Below are positions 46,600-58,229 of a stretch of DNA of 64,000 nucleotides, one piece after another; the first letter of the stretch is position 1, and every line of letters begins with the position of its first letter. The notes under the pieces were generated by a model that had not been told where the DNA came from, did not search any database, and worked only from the letters and a program-made list of their open reading frames with translations. The stretch is from Massospora cicadina (taxonomy: Eukaryota > Entomophthoromycota > Entomophthoromycetes > Entomophthorales > Entomophthoraceae): contig JAKSZP010000012.1 in the NCBI GenBank assembly GCA_022478985.1, positions 310,001 through 374,000 of the forward strand, written 5' to 3'. The position numbers were made by a program, and so were the translations under genes.

Positions 46600-48060
46600 C
46601 AGTTCTCTTAATAAGCATATAGGGTTATGATAGCTGTCAGGACAAAACGTCGGCATTTTGGTGTATCATCCCTGCACAGTAAATTATACAAAATTGTAGC
46701 TCTGGAGTTTAAGGGCCCATCATGTCAATCATCCATCTAGTCTTTCATCTGTTGTAATTACTGTAGAGAGGCATGGTCCATCACTACGATAAAAAGATTC
46801 ACATATAGAAATTGGTTAAAATGTTTGATAGCCAATAACATCGCTAGACACTCACATTTGGCTATGATGTAATTTCATTCTAATTGGCATAATGACTTAA
46901 CAAAGTAATATATGGGGTGTCCAACTTGGCTTGCATCCAGTTGGGCCAGAATAGCCCCCACAGCAACATCGCTAGAATCAGTAAATAGAATGAAGGGTTT
47001 ATGAAATTTAGGATGTACTAGATAGGGTCCGTAGTCAGGGCTTTCCTTAAGAAATCAAAGGACTTCTTCTAGGAGTCCTCCAATTGAAAAAGAACCTTTT
47101 ATAGAGGAGGTAGGTTAGTGGCTCAGTGAGCTTGGTGAAGTGCAGTATAAATTGTCAGTAGTACCCGACCATGCTGAGAAAAAACTGAATGTCACGTAAA
47201 TTTCTAGATCAAGTCATCTATTCAATAGCAATCACTTTGTTGGTCAAGGGCAAAAATATCTTTGTAGGTAACTTTATGACCAAGGATTTCATCTCGGTCT
47301 GAAAGAAACAACATTGGTGGGCTTTAATTTCAACCCAGCAGAGCATAGCCATCTGAATACTTCCTTCAAGTGAGCCAAATGCCGGTCAAATGTGTGCAAA
47401 AACACACTTACATGTCTAGGTAGACCAGCACACATGACATCTTCAGGTCCCCCAACAGGCGTCCATGGTCAGCTGGAAAGTGGCTGGTTTGTTGCACAGC
47501 CCTTTACGCATGTGAGTGGGTTTAAATTAACCCTCATTCATTATAAGCGCACATTTATCTTGGTCATCTGGAACAAGCTCTATTTTCCAGTACCCGCTGG
47601 TCAGTTCCTTTGTAGAGAAAAATTGGGACCCAACTATTAGGCTTAAGGAGTCATCAATCCTAGGTAGAGGTAACTATTCTTCTGTGTAATGGCATTCAGA
47701 AGGAGGTAGTCTATTACTACATGGTGTGGTCCATCCTTCTTACATAAAAGCAGCAACGCGAGGCCCATGGACTCTGGGATGTTTTCAAAAACCCAGCATC
47801 CAATAGTTGATTTGATTCTTTGGTGACATGGGCTCCTCTACTTTAGACTTTTGATAGGGGCAGGCGCAAATTGAAGATGCATCGCCGTTTAGCACCTGAT
47901 GTTGCACCCCCTTCATCATCCCAAAATCCTCTGGGCAATATGAGAATATATAAGCAGATTCCTCAATTAGGGCGTCAGCCTGTTGTTGTTTGCAGGTAAG
48001 AGTGTCACTAATTTCCACCTTGACTTGGGCTATTGCAACATTTTTGTCCATTACTAAGTC
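46600..48060 (-). pseudogene. Gypsy-3 reverse transcriptase and RNase H
   Basis: The minus-strand stretch 48051-47785 is the RT N-terminus. Broken frames follow with a CVLVYLDM block in motif C position (about 47435-47410) and AGLKLKPTNVVSF (about 47330). RNase H-like sequence lies at about 46985-46600 (LDASQVGHPIYY-like phrase on the minus strand). Motif C has lost its second Asp (YLDM). Stops are frequent. Confidence 0.7.
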
Positions 48061-48449
48061 TCGCAGGTCTCCAATCCTTAGACAGACTCAAGTTGGTCAA
48101 CAGGCAATATCCATACATATGTGATAGGTCTTTTCTGAGTTATCTGCATCAGCTGATTAGTAAAGTTGGCCAATAGGACAGTCAATGGGCCCAGTATGTA
48201 TGATCCAGTATTCCAGGACAAGTAAAGGACTCTCAGATTGCTGGATTACTCTCCCCTTGAATTCACAATAAATGATCTGGCGGTATGGTAATTTATGAGA
48301 TCAAACTTCACTAGGATCTGCACTTTAAGTGGTATGACCATGCGGCCAGGCGCATACACAGGCATTCCTTCTATAGCTTCTGCTATAGAAGGCGGCATCT
48401 TGTTTTTTTCCAATAACCCGATAATCTAGGCATTTAATGTGGTCCGTGT

Positions 48450-48960
48450 GTTCCAGTAAGCAAAATCAGGATTTCCACTTCCTTTTCTCCTTAGAAACGT
48501 CCTTCACAACCATAGGAAGGAGGTACCCTAAAATAGAAAAAATATGAATACTTGTGGCTTTATAAAGCATCAGTTTCAATAGGGACTGTGTGCCAATAAA
48601 CAAGCCATAACCGTCATTTTCCAACGTAGTGGAGGGAGCTGTAGCAACTAATGAGCCAAATCGAAAAGGCAAGGAGGAGTAGGCTCTAAAACAGCAGGTA
48701 CAATGGGGTGCCTTTCCATAGTCTAGGTGTGGTTCTAGTCTGGTGCAATCTTTATCGCTTGACTAGCCAAGAAGAATTGACATTGACGGGGGAGTTAATG
48801 TACTTAATGGCCTTGATTTTCACCTTATGGACAATGACCTCTACTTGAGTAACTTTGGTGCCAAAGTGGAGAATCGAGTAAATGGAGTTTCCTGTAGGGA
48901 GCAGTACAAAAAGTAAGAGTAAGAGGAAGTTAAGTCTTTATTTATATAATAGAGTCTAGA
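48450..48960 (-). pseudogene. Gypsy-3 protease
   Basis: Minus-strand KYINSPVNVNSSWLVKR (about 48830-48780) aligns with DTGSPVNFVSTKL of gypsy-1. The DTG catalytic triplet has become YIN, so the protease is dead. The downstream stretch 48672-48466 holds YGLFIGTQSLL, the second conserved strand. Confidence 0.72.
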
Positions 48961-48999
48961 ACGTCCATTTCATCAGTCTTCTCCAGAACATAACACTCA

Positions 49000-49579
49000 G
49001 TGCAAGGAGCAGCAAAAGGTTGAGGTTGGGGCGTTGCATCATCAGTAGAGGGTGCCTCACGCCCTAAGCTGACTTGGCTTTTCATGACTTATTGGCTTTC
49101 TTCTTCCAACAGGAACTTCTTTGGTGGCTGAAGCTTCCGCAACATAAGCATGTGTCATGACATGGTTTAGAACTCTGTAAGTGGCTGACGGCATGGATAG
49201 TGGGTCAATTCCCTTCATTTGGAGCTTGGTATACATATGGCTCAAACAATTCCATAATTTACTTTTTAATGTTGAGGATAAATTTAAACATCTTTTTGGC
49301 GTTTTGGAAATAGAGTATCAAGCTGGTACCATGTTGGAAAGTGGAGAAAATTTCCAATATGGCATCATCTAAGGTAACCTGGTCACAGGAAGCCAACGCC
49401 TGGGCTTCATGATAGAAGCATTTAGCAAATTCAGTATGAGTTACCCCTCATCTTGGGCGGATATGCATGAAAGCCTGCTTACAGTTAGAGAGGGTGAAGT
49501 TACTTTCAAATTCTTTGATAAGGGCCTCCTTAATGGCTGCCCACATGATGCACGTCTTGAGATAAGATGTCTAATTTTA
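49000..49579 (-). pseudogene. Gypsy-3 gag, C-terminal part with CCHC knuckle
   Basis: On the minus strand MWAAIKEALIKEFESNFTLS (about 49546-49487) matches the capsid block of gypsy-1. CLCCGSFSHQRSSC (about 49148-49107) is a complete CX2CX4HX4C knuckle followed by WKKK. Gypsy-2 carries the same WKKKAD context. The N-terminal half of gag is at 54541-56050, beyond insert X. Confidence 0.82.
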
Positions 49580-49708
49580 GGGGTTTTTTAAGCTCGCTGG
49601 TGCATTTGAGGCCTAAAATCTGACAAAAAAGGATTTAAACCACTGATAATAATAAAGATAAATAAATAATAAAGACTCAAAAGTTGTGTTTTCTTCAGTT
49701 TTATTAGT

Positions 49709-50345
49709 TGTCATGGAGGGTAAGACAAACCCTTTTAATAAGTTGATACTTAGTATTTAAAGTATTGAGGCTCAAAGTTCAGATTGCTTAGTAACATCTG
49801 AAATAGAGCATATTGATATTCAGTTTATTGGAGCTCAGAAGCTTCACTTTACTTTGATGAGATGGCCAATTGAGGGCAGGCAAAATAATTCCGTGAAGTA
49901 AGGTCTGATATATTTCACCCAAACAGTGGACTGGAAAGATTTTGCACTTGGTTGGACACCCTCTGACCCTATAAAAAGGTCTGATCTCTGCTGTGTAGGC
50001 TGTACTAAAGTGAAAGTGGCCTAAAGTTTTGCTTTCAATAATATTTTTAAATACAGCTTACAACTGGTACAACCCAATCGCCTGAACTCATTTTTCTTTC
50101 CTGATTATTATTAAAAGTGTTGCTCTGATTTGAGAGGTTCCACCATGAAGTGACCAGGGTTTTGGCCAATTTTCTCATCACTTATCTCTAAACCACTATT
50201 TTCTATACATTGGACTTGTAATTGCATGACATAAGGCAAAATAATTTCTCATGACTTGCCATCCAGATAGGTTTGTATATACAGGCATTTTTGTCAGTTT
50301 ATAGCTGGCTCCATCATGCCTTCATACAAGCTTGCACTGGTACAG
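49709..50345 (+). repeat. LTR-like segment(s) with putative PBS
   Basis: A CCTATAAAAAGG box (about 49970) is followed by AGCTTACAACTGGTACAACC (about 50056-50077). A second, similar AGCTTGCACTGGTACAGCC ends at about 50348. These look like an LTR end plus a TGG-starting PBS, duplicated. No interior or partner LTR is present. Confidence 0.35.
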
Positions 50346-50389
50346 CCTAAGGGCTGTGCCTCCGCTACGCTCTGAGCCCCATTTAGCTT

Positions 50390-50920
50390 TGAAAAAACTA
50401 TCATTTGTCCCACTTTTACTAACAGCTTCGCTGTTGCCCTCATGCCCTGTGAGCTAAATCTATTACTATTAAATATAACTCAAAGAATATCTCTAAGGTT
50501 TAATATACTAAACTATGAATGTAAAATACCATAAAAACTATCATCTATGCCACTTGAACTAACAGCTTTGCTATTGCCCTCAGCCTTTGAACTAATTATT
50601 AGAAAAATATATCTCTGAGAATTGCTCTTGGGTTCAAAATTACTAAAACAGTATAGTTTGATACCATAAACACTATCATTTGTGCCACTCATATATGATA
50701 TAATACTTTAAAAAACTATTATTTGTTCCACTTGGACTTACAGCTTTGCTGTTGCCCTTATGACCTGTGAGTAACTTATCAATATTTTTAAAATATCTGA
50801 GCAATGCGCTAAAGTTCAATCACTTATAATAAGGTATAGTACCATAAAAACTATCAGTTGTGGCACTCTGACTAACAGATTTGCTATTGCCCATGTAACC
50901 AGAGAAATAGTTGCATAACT
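50390..50920. repeat. Minisatellite M1, ~135-140-bp units with internal hairpin
   Basis: Units starting AAAAACTATCATTTGTCCCA C or variants begin at about 50393, 50533, 50667 (partial), 50711 and 50846, a spacing of 134-140 bp. Each full unit contains AACAGCTTCGCTGTT or a variant, a 6-bp stem with 3-nt loop, then GCCCTCATG-like sequence. Confidence 0.8.
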
Positions 50921-52290
50921 CCATATAATAAATTTAAATTAAGCTTACAAACTCAATTAACTTGAGCATAAGCAAAATGATCAAGTGCCTTAATAAAAAT
51001 AAAATATATTTAGTCAGGGAAGCTGATTTAATTGAATTATAGTAGAGATGAATTAAATATATTTTAGTATAAGTTACCTATTAAAAGAGCAAATACTATT
51101 TAAAGTTATAATAAACCAAAAGCAATATAAATAGTGTAATATTAGATAAATTATAAATATGGTTATATTTTTAGAATATTATAAATTTGAATAAACTCAG
51201 TATAATAAAACATATTACCAAGCTATAACTTCTTGCTAGTAACCAATTATTTTAAAATTAGCTTTTAGTAGCTAGAAAAATAATAAACCCTACCTTGATA
51301 ATATTAGTAACTATATATGATAACAAATAGAATATAATAAAATCAAAAATAAAATTACTAACTTATATTAGATCTATTAGAAAGATTAAAACTTACCTTG
51401 AACCTAATAATAGATAAAGTTAAAACAGATAGTTAAAGCTGAGATCAAAATCAATAACTTTACTAAAAATATTACCAAGCAGGAAACAAACCTCACCTTA
51501 AAAATATATTTATAACTATTTCAGATGATTACAGATGGGTAAATCAAAAACATACCCACCAAAACTAATTTATAACCACCAAAGGCTTACAGTGAAAAGA
51601 TATAGAGTATTTCAGATTTCAAATGGTCATACTGAAGTCAAGCATCTAGTAAAGCATTAAAATTAAATGCTATAGTTTATAAAATAAGTAACCTATCAAA
51701 AATTACTTTAAAAAGATAACAATGACTACATCAGATTGTGGATGTTATACTGGAAGCAAACATTTAGTAAAGTAAAATATCAGTATCTTTAGTTTTGAAG
51801 AATGTAAAATTATCAAAAGGCTCAAAACAAAATGAAATTGATTTACATATCAGAACCAAAATATTTATGCTTACCTTGGTGATGAGACCATAATTTTGCA
51901 ATTTAATTAAGGAAGTTAATTATAAAATTAAATAGTTATTACTATGTAACCCTTATACTTTATCATCATGATGAGTTAAATTAAAAGTTGTCTGGCCTAC
52001 ATATAAATATGATTGCTATTTATATATTAATAACATTGATAAAAGCATCAAATAGTCAATCTATAGTATAATAGTATTTCATACTTCATACTCATCAGTG
52101 AAGCTTGAATTTGATATAATTTTATTGGTTGAAAAAATATGGGTAAGTTTTACAAATATAAAGATACATATTGATTAGAAATATCTGGTATCAAATCATC
52201 TATATAAATGTTAAAAATTTAGAATTGGAGAATTTTTTTACCTAATTTTTAGGATACTCTGATTATCCCAGAAGGATCTACATTAGAGTG
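50921..52290. other. AT-rich spacer inside insert X, no gene recognised
   Basis: Very AT-rich; no open frame or recognisable terminus. Confidence 0.55.
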
Positions 52291-52483
52291 GGGTACATAT
52301 TTTTTAATTTAAACTAAAACTGTTTCTATCAGATTAGACTGATTAGATAATGATAGATCATATAATAGTAAAATTTATCCAATTAGCTACAAAAATATAG
52401 GCTAAACTCTTCATATTAGTCTAAACTAAAGTTATTTTTAATCAGATTAGATTAATTTTATAACAATGACTTATTATATTAAT

Positions 52484-52794
52484 TTTCTATTAATTTTTTT
52501 ATTTTACTATTATTTATTTTATTCAAGGTGGGCTGACCTGAGGACGATACCGTACCGATTAAGGGAAATCGAATGAATGGGAAAGGAGGATAAAATCCGG
52601 AAAACCTCCATGCGCGGCATATGATAGGCCAGGAACTCCATGGACCGCCTTTGCTATTTGCTATCTCGGTTCGAGGCATTGGTGTGCAACGCCAACACAG
52701 TCATGATTGTCCCCTACCCAAATTTCCAGTACCGGAATCGAACTTGGGGAGGCAACGGTAGAGGTCTCTACTCTACCACTTGGGTATCCTCCCC
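52484..52794 (-). mobile_element. tRNA-derived SINE, copy 1 (near full length)
   Basis: On the minus strand it starts GGGGAGGATACCCAAGTGGT AGAG (A-box-like), then AAGTTCGATTCCGG (B box, about 52743-52730), then a body. It ends GGTATCGTCC...GGTCAGCCCACCTTGAATAA, followed by an A/T-rich tail. The TSDs AACAATGACTTATTATATTA AT (52462-52483) and its partner 52795-52816 match at 20 of 22. The last ~38 bp resemble the 3' end of ORF1-only element a. The tRNA head is not a functional tRNA because the stems do not close. Confidence 0.85.
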
Positions 52795-52904
52795 AACAAT
52801 TACTTATTATACTAATAGATTTTTCCAGATATTATGTGCAATAAAATTTAATACTCTAAATATTCAATCTAAACTAAACTATTTCAATCAGATTAGATCA
52901 TTTA

Positions 52905-53157
52905 TTTTTTTATTTGAGGTGGGCTGACCTGGGGATGATACCACACTGATTAGGGAAGTGAAGAAAATGGGAAAGGAGGATAAAACCCGGAAAACCTCCA
53001 TGCATGGCGTATGATAGGCCAGGAACTCCATGGACCGCCTTTGCTATTCGCTATCTCAGTTCGGGGCATTGGTGCGCAACGCCAACACAGTCAAAATTGT
53101 CCCCTACCCAAAGTCCATTACCGGGATCGAACTCGGGAGGCAGTGGTAGAGGGTCCA
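52905..53157 (-). mobile_element. tRNA-derived SINE, copy 2 (5'-truncated)
   Basis: About 85-90% similar by eye to copy 1 from the B box to the tail, but truncated within the tRNA head (ends GGCAGTGGTAGAGGG on the plus strand). The perfect 13-bp TSD ATTAGATCATTTA lies at 52892-52904 and 53158-53170. The tail CACCTCAAATAAAA is at the left edge. Confidence 0.85.
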
Positions 53158-53829
53158 ATTAGATCATTTAAATAACGCTAAAGCATCATTTATAATAATA
53201 AAATTTTCTGATTGGCTTCTTATGATATAGGTTAAAACCTTAAACTTTAGTTTTAGATCAAAACTAAAGCCATCTTAATCAGATTAGATTGATTGATTTT
53301 AAGTCATCATTTTTAAAAATTTATCTAATTAACTACAATTTGATTAGCTTAAAGCTAAAATATACATTGAAACTATTCTAATCAGATTTAGATCAATTGA
53401 TTATGTAAATCATACTTAAAAATAAAATTTATCCAATTGGCTGAATTTATATTTTTTATTAAAAAAATTTAGATTAAAAATTACCATTTTTAATCAGATT
53501 AGATTAATTAGGTTAATTTAAATCATCAAACATATATAATTTATCCAATCGACTGCATTCGATATATTTTAAAGCTCTAAATTTAGATCAAAACTTACCA
53601 TTCTAATCAAATTAGATCAATTACAAAACTCTAAATTTAGATTAAAATTTACCATTCTAATCAGATTAGATCAATTGGATTATGTTAAATCATCATAATT
53701 ATAATTTTATCTGATTGGCTGCATTCAATATAGTTTAAAACTTAATTTTTAGAATCAGATTAGATCAATATGTAAATAAAGTTATGCTATTGTATTAAAA
53801 AGGGTAAATCTGATAGGTGACATCAATCA

Positions 53830-54320
53830 TATTTTTTGGAAAAGTGGAGAATATATTTTATCTATGGTGAATCTGTTTTACAATATAATTTTGATACATT
53901 TTATCTATTCTATGGAGAGTCTGCTTTAGTATATAATTTTAATATAATAAGTAATAGTTTTATCTGTGGTAATCTAGTTTATAGCATAATCTTAAATAAA
54001 TTAAAGCATTTTTATTCATTATATTAAAAAATTAGATAATATAATTTATATATGAAGATTCCTATTTATATATTTATAATTAAATAAATCTGATAAACAG
54101 GATCATTTATGGTTATTGAAAAATTGTTAAATAGATCTGATAAGCAGTATCATTCACAATTATTGGAAAGTTGGAGAATATATTTTATATAGTGAGAATC
54201 TAGTTTATATATATAATTTTACAAATACTCTGAATATCTAGTTTATATATATATAAATCACAAATACTGCGAATATCTAGTTAATATATATAATTTTACA
54301 AATACTCCAAATATCTCCAA
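53830..54320. repeat. Short tandem repeats at the end of insert X
   Basis: Units of about 50-60 bp around TTATCTATGGTGAATCTG-TT TATA lie at 53830-54000. A 38-bp unit AAATACTCTGAATATCTAGT TTATATATATAA-TTTAC repeats about 3.5 times at about 54192-54320. Confidence 0.65.
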
Positions 54321-54540
54321 ATGCATGCTCACCATTGAGGTGGGGGTTGTAAAGTGAGATTAAAGCTTTTTGATTCACTACAAAATAAACTCAGGGTCAA
54401 AAAAATACCTTCAAGTGACCTGATTGCCTAAATTTGGGATTAGCGTTGCCAAAAGCAAAACAATTTATGACATCATAAACTAAATCAAAAAGCCTCAAAA
54501 CCCCCCAAAACAGCACCCCAAGCTTAAAAGGGTGACCCCA

Positions 54541-56050
54541 CAAAGAGGCACAACAAACAAACTACCTAGCCCCATGTGTTAAAGATACAAAGAGTACAAC
54601 AGGATTGTCTCATCCCAGGGATGTACTTCTCCTAAAAGGTTGGCTTGAAATATCTGATGGGTTCAGAGAGGGCATTAGTGGCAGGAGAGAGCATACGTCC
54701 CAAGTTGGTGGGCTCCATAAAGCCTATATTAGTATGTGGGATAGCTCTACCAAACTGATGGCATATTTTTTTCATGTTGTCCTGGATAATGGCATGGCAT
54801 TCAATGACATGCTTAACGGGGGCCTTATAGTTTTAAAAGTTGGCATAGAATCTTGATTTCTTTGGACTGTTGGGCTAATTTTCACTGAGAGAGCATCCTG
54901 TTTAGCTTCAATTGTTTGGAGTCAAGTAATTATCTGCTCACTGTGACAATTTGTTTGATTTTTAGTAGGCAACCAGATTGGCGCAGGTGCCAGTAATCTT
55001 CACATAGTGGTTGTACTAGGAGGGGAAGGTCAAATCAGCATCCAGATGTTCCCTTCAAATAGTCATCTAGCTCCCTGGCCCACCAGTTACAGTTGTCATA
55101 CAAGGTATTTTAGTTGGGTCTCATGATTTTAATTGAAAAAGGATCCAGCAGGTGAGAAAGCGCTTGGAGGTCCCTGGGGATCTTCAGGCCTATGAGGGAC
55201 CTTGCTCCCCGTCTCTACCACTGGTTTCTGTTCCTACTTTGGGCCTCATGTTGCACCATAACTTCTGGAGTTGGCATCATCATAAGTCAATTTGCTCAGC
55301 TGCTGGATACAGCTAACAATTTTATGAGTCAAGAATCAGTCAATTGGTGTTCTTCTATAATTTGTTCAAGGAGGGTGGATAAAGCACTTTCCATTCTTTG
55401 GTCCATGCATTGGTAAATTGGACTGTCCGCTGGGGAATTCATTCTTCAATTATTGAATGACTCTAGTGTCAATTTGGGCAAGGTGTCGTTGGATGTCCTT
55501 TATCTCCCAATGGTTGCTCAAAATGGTCTTTTGATTACTGTGGCTGAAATTAGAGGTGGCTTTGTTAGTTCAAGGAGTTGGGAGTGGATATCGTGGGTTA
55601 AACCTAGCTGTTGCTACATCTCCATGTGGCGGAGGGCGAGCAACTGCATGTGTTGGTGCAAGGCAAGAGGCACAAATTGTTGGAGATATGAATCCATATG
55701 GGTCGCGCTTATCATTGCTCACAATCTCTGCTGAGGAATAAAGTCAGTGCATTGAATAGTTAGCGTAGAACTGCTTTGACTAGTTAGCCCGCCAGTGGTT
55801 ACAACTTCGCTTAAAAGCTCCCAAAATTTTAGGCAACATGCGAGCATAAATTTAATAGGTAGATTTTATAGGAACCAAGATAGTTAAAGTCATGGTCGCA
55901 CTATATCAAGTTCTTATGGATTAGGTAGCATTACATCTTGATTGTTGATAGCGACCCATTTGGTCAAAATTATATTCTCCTCCATATTGGGAGGGCCACC
56001 TTCACTGGAATTGTTCATATGGAAGGTAGGTTTTCACCAGGAGCTAAGGA
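54541..56050 (-). pseudogene. Gypsy-3 gag, N-terminal part
   Basis: Minus-strand sequence is in the gag position between the PBS and insert X. A coiled-coil-like IQRHLAQIDTRVIQ (about 55500-55455) is followed by a Pro-rich segment and then QANLLGEVHPWDETILL (about 54660-54605), similar to the WDKFNLGEG region of gypsy-1. It is broken by many stops. Identification rests on position and these short matches. Confidence 0.6.
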
Positions 56051-56051
56051 A

Positions 56052-56071
56052 GGACCTGGCAGAAAGCACCA
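56052..56071 (-). promoter_or_regulatory. Gypsy-3 primer-binding site
   Basis: The complement reads TGGTGCTTTCTGCCAGGTCC, 3 bp inside the 5' LTR. Similar to the other PBSs in its first eight bases but diverged after them. Confidence 0.75.
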
Positions 56072-56074
56072 GAT

Positions 56075-56680
56075 TGTAGACTTCATCATCTTCTATGAAG
56101 GTCAGGTCCTTTAAAAGCTGTTTTTTATTAATTAAACATAGTTCCAGCAATAACCTCTAAAGGACTGGGTTCTTCAAGGCAATCTCTCAATAGAAATTTC
56201 TCATTGAGGCAACTCTGTTTGCTTTAAACAGGCAAGGTCTTCTGTATAAAAACAGGAAATATAATCACTAGTGAATATAACTAGGGAATCTGAGTATGAT
56301 TATCAGTCAAAACTTAGAGATATTATAGGCCGCCATGGAAATTAGAATCGCCTAGGGAGCTTGGGGTGATAGTTGGGATCAAGTAGGGTAAGGAGACCTC
56401 TTTGATGTGACAGGAGGCACAGGCTTTCTTTGAATTCAACTCTCTTTTGGAAGGGCAGCCAATTTTGGGGACCTTTAATATGAGATCTTTAAAAGCTGAC
56501 TTGGTGCCTTTGATAGAATCAGCAGATCTTTCAGGGTATTTTATTTTCACCCTTTTTGGATTTCAATATACAAGTCAATCTCAATGCTTACTGAATTCGT
56601 GGATCTCTTATGACCCAAGTTGCGATTCAGGTCATGTTCAAATCTCACTCATGTCTGTTTGATTCTCATGATTCCCAACA
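56075..56680 (-). mobile_element. Gypsy-3 5' LTR
   Basis: Plus-strand edges TGTAGACTTCATCATC and ATTCCCAACA; partner of 44770-45387. Confidence 0.92.
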
Positions 56681-56685
56681 AATAT
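56681..56685. repeat. Candidate TSD of gypsy-3 (right)
   Basis: AATAT; partner GATAT at 44765-44769. Confidence 0.6.
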
Positions 56686-58200
56686 TCTTGACCTTCTAGT
56701 GGTCAGTCTCCCCTTCCATGGCTAATTTATAGACTTATAAGAATGAAGTAATGCTACCCTCATCAGGGATAAACTTGTTCTTAAAATTTTGTTTGAATGA
56801 GGCATAGTCACTCCCAGTGAGGGCATGGACTGCAGGAGAATCCTTTCTCAGGCTCTCTAAAAAAAGTTCCAAATAATAAAAAGAATGGGAGTAACGATCA
56901 TGATCTTGGATAGCGTCAAGCCTGATTTTCATGGCGGTGGAAGGCTTTTGGGAGGCAGATTCAAATAGAGCCACTATAGCTTATAACTTCAGCTTGTGAG
57001 TAGAAGGTCATCAATCCAGCTTTTAAGCGCCTTGACTTTAAAATGAAGTTGAGATGCAAGAGAGCTTAGGGTTTGTTATCCAACTAGCACCAACACGCAC
57101 GCTTTTTATGCTCCTCTTTCATCTTCTTACAACCTTATCATTAGGTGGGCTGAGAGCCCTGGGAACGTCGTCACCTTCATTTGTTCATAGATAAGCTCAA
57201 CATGCGTCAACTGACTCTACACATCCTTCAACAGTGTTGACCCTTTATGGGAGGTCTTTACCCCCTGAGCTTCCTTCTCAAATTCGCTGACCCATCAGGC
57301 TAAATACTTTGTATTTTCAAGAGAAGTTTTAAGCGATGACTCTTTTTCCAGCTGTGAAACCTTGCTCTTTAAAGACGGGGTAGACCTTGAAGATTCTTTC
57401 AACAACCGCCGCTCAAGCTCTTCAACATGGGACCAGGCTTGTTCCTGTTGCTGCTCCACAGCTGCTACACGTTGTTTGTCTCCTGGTTGGGGGGTGGACG
57501 CATGTTCCAAGATATCGCTGTGGGATTGCTCTTCAGGCTTTTCTAGTGCTCTGACAAAATCCTCAATTTTAGATCTAATTCTAGCAGCTGACACGTTAAA
57601 TTATTTCAGAGATCTTCATAGCCTCTTCTATATACTTCACTATATAGTGTCCATGGTGGTGAGCCGCACATGCAACTGTATGATGATTTTTTGATTTTCT
57701 TCCACACCAGATTGCGTTTTATCAAGATGTTTAGAGGTCAGATTGTATAAGTTGTCATAAGATAATCTTAAAGCATCATGTTTTTCCAAGTGAGGTGCAA
57801 ATCTTCATTATGGACACCTGAAAGGTGAAATATGAGGAACATATTGGGATGGACAACTTGTGGACATAGGTAGTCAGGTTGGTAGCTGATTATAGGTGCC
57901 TGGAATAGTTTAAGTTTCATAAAGGTACATCAGACGATCCTCTACAGAAGAAACCTTCTCACTTGAAGCAATGTCTCCAGGGTTTAATATTCCATAAGTC
58001 AAGACCCTCACTATTTCAGTCGCTGGCCAAAAAGGCAGTTGGACTCTGGTTTAATAGTTTGTTCAAACTGTTCCACTGCAAAAGAGATGATTGGGGGCTA
58101 TCCATATGGTCATCTTCTGCACCATTTCCGTTTCTCACTCATCCAGTGACGCTAGCAGCGGGAACGTCATCCATTTTGGTTATGGTTAAACTTTTTGTGT
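56686..58200 (-). pseudogene. Gypsy-2 gag, N-terminal part
   Basis: Minus-strand leader and gag N-terminus run from the PBS. A coiled-coil stretch includes YDNLYNLTSKHLDKTQSG (about 57760-57700). The open stretch 57594-57295 has heptad-rich QEQAWSHVEELERRLL and KSKVSQLEKESSLK. The stretch 56974-56735 has TGSDYASFKQNFKNKF, a capsid-like block. Gag then breaks at the gypsy-3 TSD and continues at 44764. A long N-terminal coiled coil is unusual in Ty3 gags but fits multimerisation. Confidence 0.72.
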
Positions 58201-58206
58201 ACAGGA

Positions 58207-58226
58207 TGCCCCTGTAGTAAGCACCA
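58207..58226 (-). promoter_or_regulatory. Gypsy-2 primer-binding site
   Basis: The complement reads TGGTGCTTACTACAGGGGCA, 3 bp inside the 5' LTR that starts at 58230. Confidence 0.8.
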
Positions 58227-58229
58227 CTT

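Larger units (their letters stand above)
52300..53800. repeat. Minisatellite M2, ~110-120-bp units
   Basis: The unit contains AATCAGATTAGATCAATTGA, AAATTTATCCAATTGGCTGC and TAAATTTAGATCAAAACTTA, repeated about eight times with drift. It is interrupted twice by SINEs at 52484-52794 and 52905-53157, each inside the array with its own TSD. Confidence 0.8.
49580..54540. mobile_element. Insert X: ~5-kb non-coding insertion with degenerate TIRs
   Basis: Gypsy-3 gag stops being alignable at about 54540 and resumes at about 49580. The edges are imperfect inverted repeats. The left is GGGGT-TTTTTAAGCT-GGTGC-TTTGAGGC (49580-49612). The right complement is GGGGTCACCC-TTTTAAGCT-GGGGTGC-TTTTGAGGC (54539-54490). 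No TSD is clear and there is no coding capacity. Contents are an LTR/PBS-like piece (49709-50345), minisatellite M1 (50390-50920), AT-rich DNA, minisatellite M2 with two SINEs (52300-53800) and short repeats (53830-54320). It could be a large non-autonomous DNA transposon or a composite. Confidence 0.5.
44770..56680 (-). mobile_element. Gypsy-3: full-length Ty3/gypsy element nested in gypsy-2 gag, split by insert X
   Basis: LTRs are 44770-45387 (3') and 56075-56680 (5'). The PBS is at 56052-56071, gag at 56.05-54.54 and 49.58-49.0 kb, protease about 48.9-48.45, RT/RNase H about 48.05-46.6 and integrase about 46.4-45.8 kb. Without insert X (about 49580-54540) it is about 6.95 kb. On the minus strand GAGGGAAAT precedes the 3' LTR as polypurine tract. 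Confidence 0.9.

Noticed and set aside
52640..52927. 95-codon plus-strand open frame
   Set aside because: It runs antisense across SINE copy 1 and into M2; not a gene.
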